NCBI GenBank assembly: GCA_938001995.1
Contig: CALLAV010000257.1
Location: forward strand, 1 to 8,820
Source: an uncultured Amylibacter sp.
GTDB taxonomy: Bacteria; Pseudomonadota; Alphaproteobacteria; Rhodobacterales; Rhodobacteraceae
Length of the DNA stretch: 8,820 nt
Reading direction: 5' to 3'
Below, one piece after another: positions 5,236 to 8,820 of this stretch. The notes beneath the pieces are model-generated. The model made no database searches. It was not told the DNA's origin and saw nothing but the letters and a program-made list of their open reading frames with translations. Position 1 is the stretch's first letter. Each line of letters begins with the position of its first letter. Made by a program: the position numbers and the translations under genes.

Positions 5236-8200
5236 ATGAAAATCGAACGCCGATTTACCAAAGAAAATCAAGACGCATACGCGGATATCGACTTCCACAC
5301 GACAACTTCTGAAATCCGCAACCCTGATGGGACCGTCGTATTTTCATTGGACGCGGTCGAAGTTCCAAAAAGCTGGAGCCAGGTGGCAGCGGATGTGATT
5401 GCACAGAAGTATTTCCGCAAAGCGGGTCTGGCATCCAAACTGAAGCGCGTGAAGGAAAAGGGCGTTCCTGCGTTCCTGTGGCGTTCGGTTCCTGATGGAA
5501 AGTCTGACGCAAAAGAGTATGACGGGGAAACATCTTCAAAGCAGGTTTTTGACCGACTTGCAGGCGCTTGGGCGTATTGGGGATGGAAAGGCGGCATGTT
5601 TGACACAGAATCAGACGCACGCGCCTATTACGACGAGATGCGGTTCATGTTGGCAAACCAAATGGCAGCGCCAAACAGCCCGCAATGGTTTAACACCGGT
5701 CTGCACTGGGCCTATGGCATCGATGGTCCGAGCCAAGGGCACCACTATGTTGATTACAAGACCGGCAAGCTGACCAAGTCGAAGTCAGCCTATGAACATC
5801 CGCAGCCACATGCTTGTTTCATCCAATCGGTTAGTGACGATTTGGTAAACGAGGGCGGCATCATGGACCTTTGGGTTCGCGAAGCGCGTTTGTTCAAATA
5901 CGGCTCGGGCACGGGTACTAACTTCTCCTCCCTGCGAAGTGCTTCTGAGCCACTTGGCGGCGGCGGCAAATCCTCTGGGCTTATGTCCTTTTTGAAGATT
6001 GGGGATAGAGCCGCCGGCGCAATTAAGTCGGGTGGGACCACCCGTCGCGCGGCGAAGATGGTGATCTGCGACATGGATCACCCTGACATTAAGGACTTCA
6101 TAAACTGGAAGGTCCGTGAAGAGCAGAAGGTTGCCTCCCTCGTGGCGGGCTCCAAGATGCACGAAGACAAGTTGAACGAAATCTTTGGCGCGATCCGCGC
6201 TTGGGATGGCTCCGAAGAGGGCGCGTTCGATCCGAAAGCCAACGCTGGCCTGAAAGCGGCGATCAAGTCCGCCAAGAAAGCCCGCATTCCAGAAACATAT
6301 GTGAACCGTGTGTTGCAGTACGCCAAGCAAGGGTTCGAGAGCATCGAATTCCCGACATACGACACAGATTGGGATTCAGAGGCTTACGGCACGGTTGCGG
6401 GTCAAAACTCCAACAACTCTGTTCGTGTCACTAACGCTTTCCTGAAGGCTGTTGAGGACGACAAGCCGTGGGAATTGCTGCGTCGTACAGATGGTGAAGT
6501 GTCCGAAACTGTATCCGCGCGTGAATTGTGGGAAGACATTGGTCACGCCGCATGGGCCTGCGCCGATCCAGGTGTTCAGTATCACGACACGATCAACCAA
6601 TGGCACACATGCCCAGAAGACGGCCAGATCCGTGGGTCCAACCCATGTTCCGAATACATGTTCCTTGACGATACGGCCTGTAACCTTGCCTCCATGAACC
6701 TGTTGAAGTTCTACGCAGATGGCAAATTTGATGCAGCGTCTTACATGCACGCGTCCCGTCTTTGGACCATGACGCTGGAAATCAGCGTTCTGATGGCGCA
6801 ATTCCCGTCCAAAGAAATCGCAGAGCTGTCTTACAAGTTCCGCACGCTGGGTCTGGGCTATGCAAACATCGGCGGCTTGCTGATGAACATGGGCTATTCT
6901 TACGACTCTGACGAAGGCCGTGCCATGTGTGGTGCGCTGACCGCTGTGATGACAGGTGTGGCGTATGCGACCTCTGCTGAAATGGCGAAAGAGTTGGGGC
7001 CTTTCCCGGGCTACGACAAGAACGCGAACCACATGCTGCGTGTTATGCGCAACCATGCGCTGGCCGCTGAAGGCGCGACGGATGGTTACGACGCGCTCGA
7101 TGTGAAACCTGTTCCGCTCGATCATGCGAACAGCCCTGATCCTGAATTGTCTGAGCTGTCCAAGACAGTATGGCAAGAAGCGGTCGCGCTTGGCGAAAAG
7201 CACGGCTATCGCAACGCGCAGGTGTCTGTGATTGCGCCAACGGGTACAATCGGTTTGGTCATGGATTGTGACACAACAGGGATCGAACCTGACTTTGCCT
7301 TGGTGAAATTCAAAAAGCTGGCCGGTGGCGGATATTTCAAAATCATCAACCAATCTGTGCCTGCGGCCCTGACCACACTGGGCTATACTACGAGCCAAAT
7401 CGAGGAAGTGATTTCCTACGCAGTTGGCCACGGCACCATGGGCAACGCCCCTGACATCAACCACACCACGTTGAAAGGTCACGGCTTTGGCCAAGCAGAG
7501 ATCGACAAGATCGAAGCAGCCTTGCCAACAGCCTTCGACATTCGTTTTGTGTTCAACCAATGGACGCTGGGCGCGGATTTCTGTTCTGGCACGCTCGGCA
7601 TTCCAGCTGAAAAGCTGAACGATCCGTCCTTTGATCTGCTGACACATCTTGGGTTTTCCAAGAAGCAAATTGAAGCAGCTAACAATCACGTATGTGGGAC
7701 CATGACACTGGAAGGGTCACCGTTCTTGAAAGACGAGCATCTGTCCGTGTTTGATTGTGCGAACCCATGCGGCAAGATCGGCAAACGCTTCTTGTCCGTG
7801 GACAGCCACATCACAATGATGGCCGCGGCGCAGTCGTTTATCTCTGGTGCGATTTCCAAGACGATCAACATGCCGTCTGACGCCACGATTGAGGATTGTC
7901 AGAAAGCATACGAGCGGTCTTGGTCGCTTGGCGTGAAAGCAAACGCGTTGTATCGTGACGGCTCCAAACTGTCCCAGCCGCTGTCTTCTGCACTGATTGA
8001 CGATGATGACGACGAGGATCTGGAAGAAACACTGCTCGAAGCGCCATCTGGTGAGCGGGCGCAGGTTCTGGCTGAAAAGATCGTAGAAAAAATCATCGTG
8101 AAAGAGATCGCGCAGGCGCGGGCGAAACTGCCAGAGCGTCGTAAGGGCTATACTCAGAAAGCGACAGTTGGCGGGCACAAAGTGTACTTGCGCACAGGCG

Positions 8201-8820
8201 AGTACGAAGATGGCAACCTTGGTGAAATCTTTATCGATATGCACAAAGAGGGTGCTGGTTTCCGCGCCATGATGAACAACTTCGCCATCGCGGTGTCCGT
8301 TGGTCTTCAGTACGGCGTGCCACTGGAAGAATTCGTCGATGCCTTCACATTCACCAAGTTCGAACCTGCGGGCATGGTTCAGGGCAACGACAGCATCAAG
8401 AATGCAACGTCAATCCTTGACTACATCTTCCGCGAACTGGCTGTGTCTTACCTCGATCGCACCGATCTGGCCCACGTTAAACCAGAAGGCGCATCTTTCG
8501 ATGACCTTGGCCGTGGCGAAGAAGAAGGCGTGTCTAACATTCAGGAGATGTCAGACTCTGCAGCATCCAAGTCTTTGGAAGTGCTCAAGCAAATCTCCTC
8601 TACCGGGTATCTGCGCAAGCGCATGCCACAAGAGCTGATCGTGCTGAACGGCGGCGGTGGCGGTGAAACGGCGCTGGCTAGTGACGCAAGTGTTGCGACT
8701 GATGTTGCCGTGGCTGAGACATCCACCGTGGCCGTCGCCACCAGCATGACCGCGCGTGATAAGGCGAAAATGCAGGGGTATGAAGGCGAGGCCTGCGGTG
8801 AATGCGGCAACTACACGCTG
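5236..8820 (+). CDS. nrdJ: Adenosylcobalamin-dependent (class II) ribonucleotide reductase NrdJ, 3' end cut by the window
   Basis: NrdJ reduces ribonucleotides to deoxyribonucleotides using a thiyl radical generated from adenosylcobalamin, so it needs neither oxygen nor a separate radical subunit. The frame is open for 1195 residues to the window edge; long NrdJ proteins have about 1200-1220. Key residues are the redox pair C194 (in HACFIQ) and C482 ([10 protein letters not shown]), and the active-site N469-P-C471-S-E473. The 11-residue step from thiyl Cys to redox Cys is as in Thermotoga NrdJ. APTGTIG (667-673) binds phosphate and [11 protein letters not shown] (870-880) closes the barrel. 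A Cys-containing insertion (C783, C820, C841, C845), an acidic linker (922-931) and a TSCPD-like domain (about 970-1075) follow. C1187 and C1190 begin the usual Cys-rich tail. ATG 5236 fits the conserved MKIERRFTK start; the ribosome site is weak (GGGG, 5 nt away), and in-frame ATG 5212 is a less likely alternative. Confidence 0.96.
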   Translation, partial: MKIERRFTKENQDAYADIDFHTTTSEIRNPDGTVVFSLDAVEVPKSWSQVAADVIAQKYFRKAGLASKLKRVKEKGVPAFLWRSVPDGKSDAKEYDGETSSKQVFDRLAGAWAYWGWKGGMFDTESDARAYYDEMRFMLANQMAAPNSPQWFNTGLHWAYGIDGPSQGHHYVDYKTGKLTKSKSAYEHPQPHACFIQSVSDDLVNEGGIMDLWVREARLFKYGSGTGTNFSSLRSASEPLGGGGKSSGLMSFLKIGDRAAGAIKSGGTTRRAAKMVICDMDHPDIKDFINWKVREEQKVASLVAGSKMHEDKLNEIFGAIRAWDGSEEGAFDPKANAGLKAAIKSAKKARIPETYVNRVLQYAKQGFESIEFPTYDTDWDSEAYGTVAGQNSNNSVRVTNAFLKAVEDDKPWELLRRTDGEVSETVSARELWEDIGHAAWACADPGVQYHDTINQWHTCPEDGQIRGSNPCSEYMFLDDTACNLASMNLLKFYADGKFDAASYMHASRLWTMTLEISVLMAQFPSKEIAELSYKFRTLGLGYANIGGLLMNMGYSYDSDEGRAMCGALTAVMTGVAYATSAEMAKELGPFPGYDKNANHMLRVMRNHALAAEGATDGYDALDVKPVPLDHANSPDPELSELSKTVWQEAVALGEKHGYRNAQVSVIAPTGTIGLVMDCDTTGIEPDFALVKFKKLAGGGYFKIINQSVPAALTTLGYTTSQIEEVISYAVGHGTMGNAPDINHTTLKGHGFGQAEIDKIEAALPTAFDIRFVFNQWTLGADFCSGTLGIPAEKLNDPSFDLLTHLGFSKKQIEAANNHVCGTMTLEGSPFLKDEHLSVFDCANPCGKIGKRFLSVDSHITMMAAAQSFISGAISKTINMPSDATIEDCQKAYERSWSLGVKANALYRDGSKLSQPLSSALIDDDDDEDLEETLLEAPSGERAQVLAEKIVEKIIVKEIAQARAKLPERRKGYTQKATVGGHKVYLRTGEYEDGNLGEIFIDMHKEGAGFRAMMNNFAIAVSVGLQYGVPLEEFVDAFTFTKFEPAGMVQGNDSIKNATSILDYIFRELAVSYLDRTDLAHVKPEGASFDDLGRGEEEGVSNIQEMSDSAASKSLEVLKQISSTGYLRKRMPQELIVLNGGGGGETALASDASVATDVAVAETSTVAVATSMTARDKAKMQGYEGEACGECGNYTL

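Noticed and set aside
5145..5312. Small open frame of 55 codons in the nrdJ leader, overlapping the nrdJ start by 77 nt
   Set aside because: The purine run before its ATG is too close to act as a normal ribosome site, the peptide is basic with no recognised features, and its length is within chance. Ribosome profiling would settle whether it is a leader peptide.
6376..7689. Long minus-strand open frame of 437 codons inside nrdJ
   Set aside because: It lies entirely within the well-supported nrdJ frame, has unnatural composition (rich in R, H, V, Q) and matches no family; it is a shadow of biased codon use on the other strand.

Overview
The window reads as an ordinary chromosomal stretch of a marine alphaproteobacterium, most likely Rhodobacterales (Roseobacter type). 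This is an inference from protein character: an Entner-Doudoroff edd-eda pair, a two-domain cold-shock protein followed by a DUF192 protein, a long adenosylcobalamin-dependent NrdJ, moderate GC and frequent GTG/TTG start candidates. No mobile element, CRISPR array, phage gene or obvious new multigene system is visible.

Layout. Positions 1-1727 (+) hold the 3' part of edd and a complete eda, together the two committed steps of the Entner-Doudoroff pathway. fabI (-) follows tail to tail with 3 bp between stop codons. Across a roughly 230 bp divergent promoter region lies pdxH (+), the last step of pyridoxal phosphate synthesis and salvage. Then come a double cold-shock-domain gene and a secreted DUF192 protein whose reading frames overlap by 17 nt, and a complete tRNA-Pro(UGG) with encoded CCA. 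A 566 bp non-coding region (4670-5235) separates the tRNA from nrdJ, a class II ribonucleotide reductase that runs off the right edge with only a short Cys-rich tail missing.

The most interesting sequence is the nrdJ control region. It holds a TTGACG / TACAGT promoter behind an A/T-tract, two NrdR-box-like palindromes 32 bp apart (the upstream one covering the -10), a GAGTC CcrM-type site directly between -35 and -10, a local cluster of GANTC sites about eight times denser than in the rest of the window, and several potential RNA hairpins in the leader. This suggests that dNTP synthesis is controlled both by nucleotide-sensing NrdR repression and by cell-cycle DNA methylation. Both are inferences. 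I see no cobalamin riboswitch despite the B12-dependent enzyme.

Functionally the genes are housekeeping: sugar-acid catabolism to pyruvate (edd, eda), fatty acid elongation (fabI), PLP supply (pdxH), RNA chaperoning (cold-shock protein), translation (tRNA-Pro) and DNA precursor supply (nrdJ).
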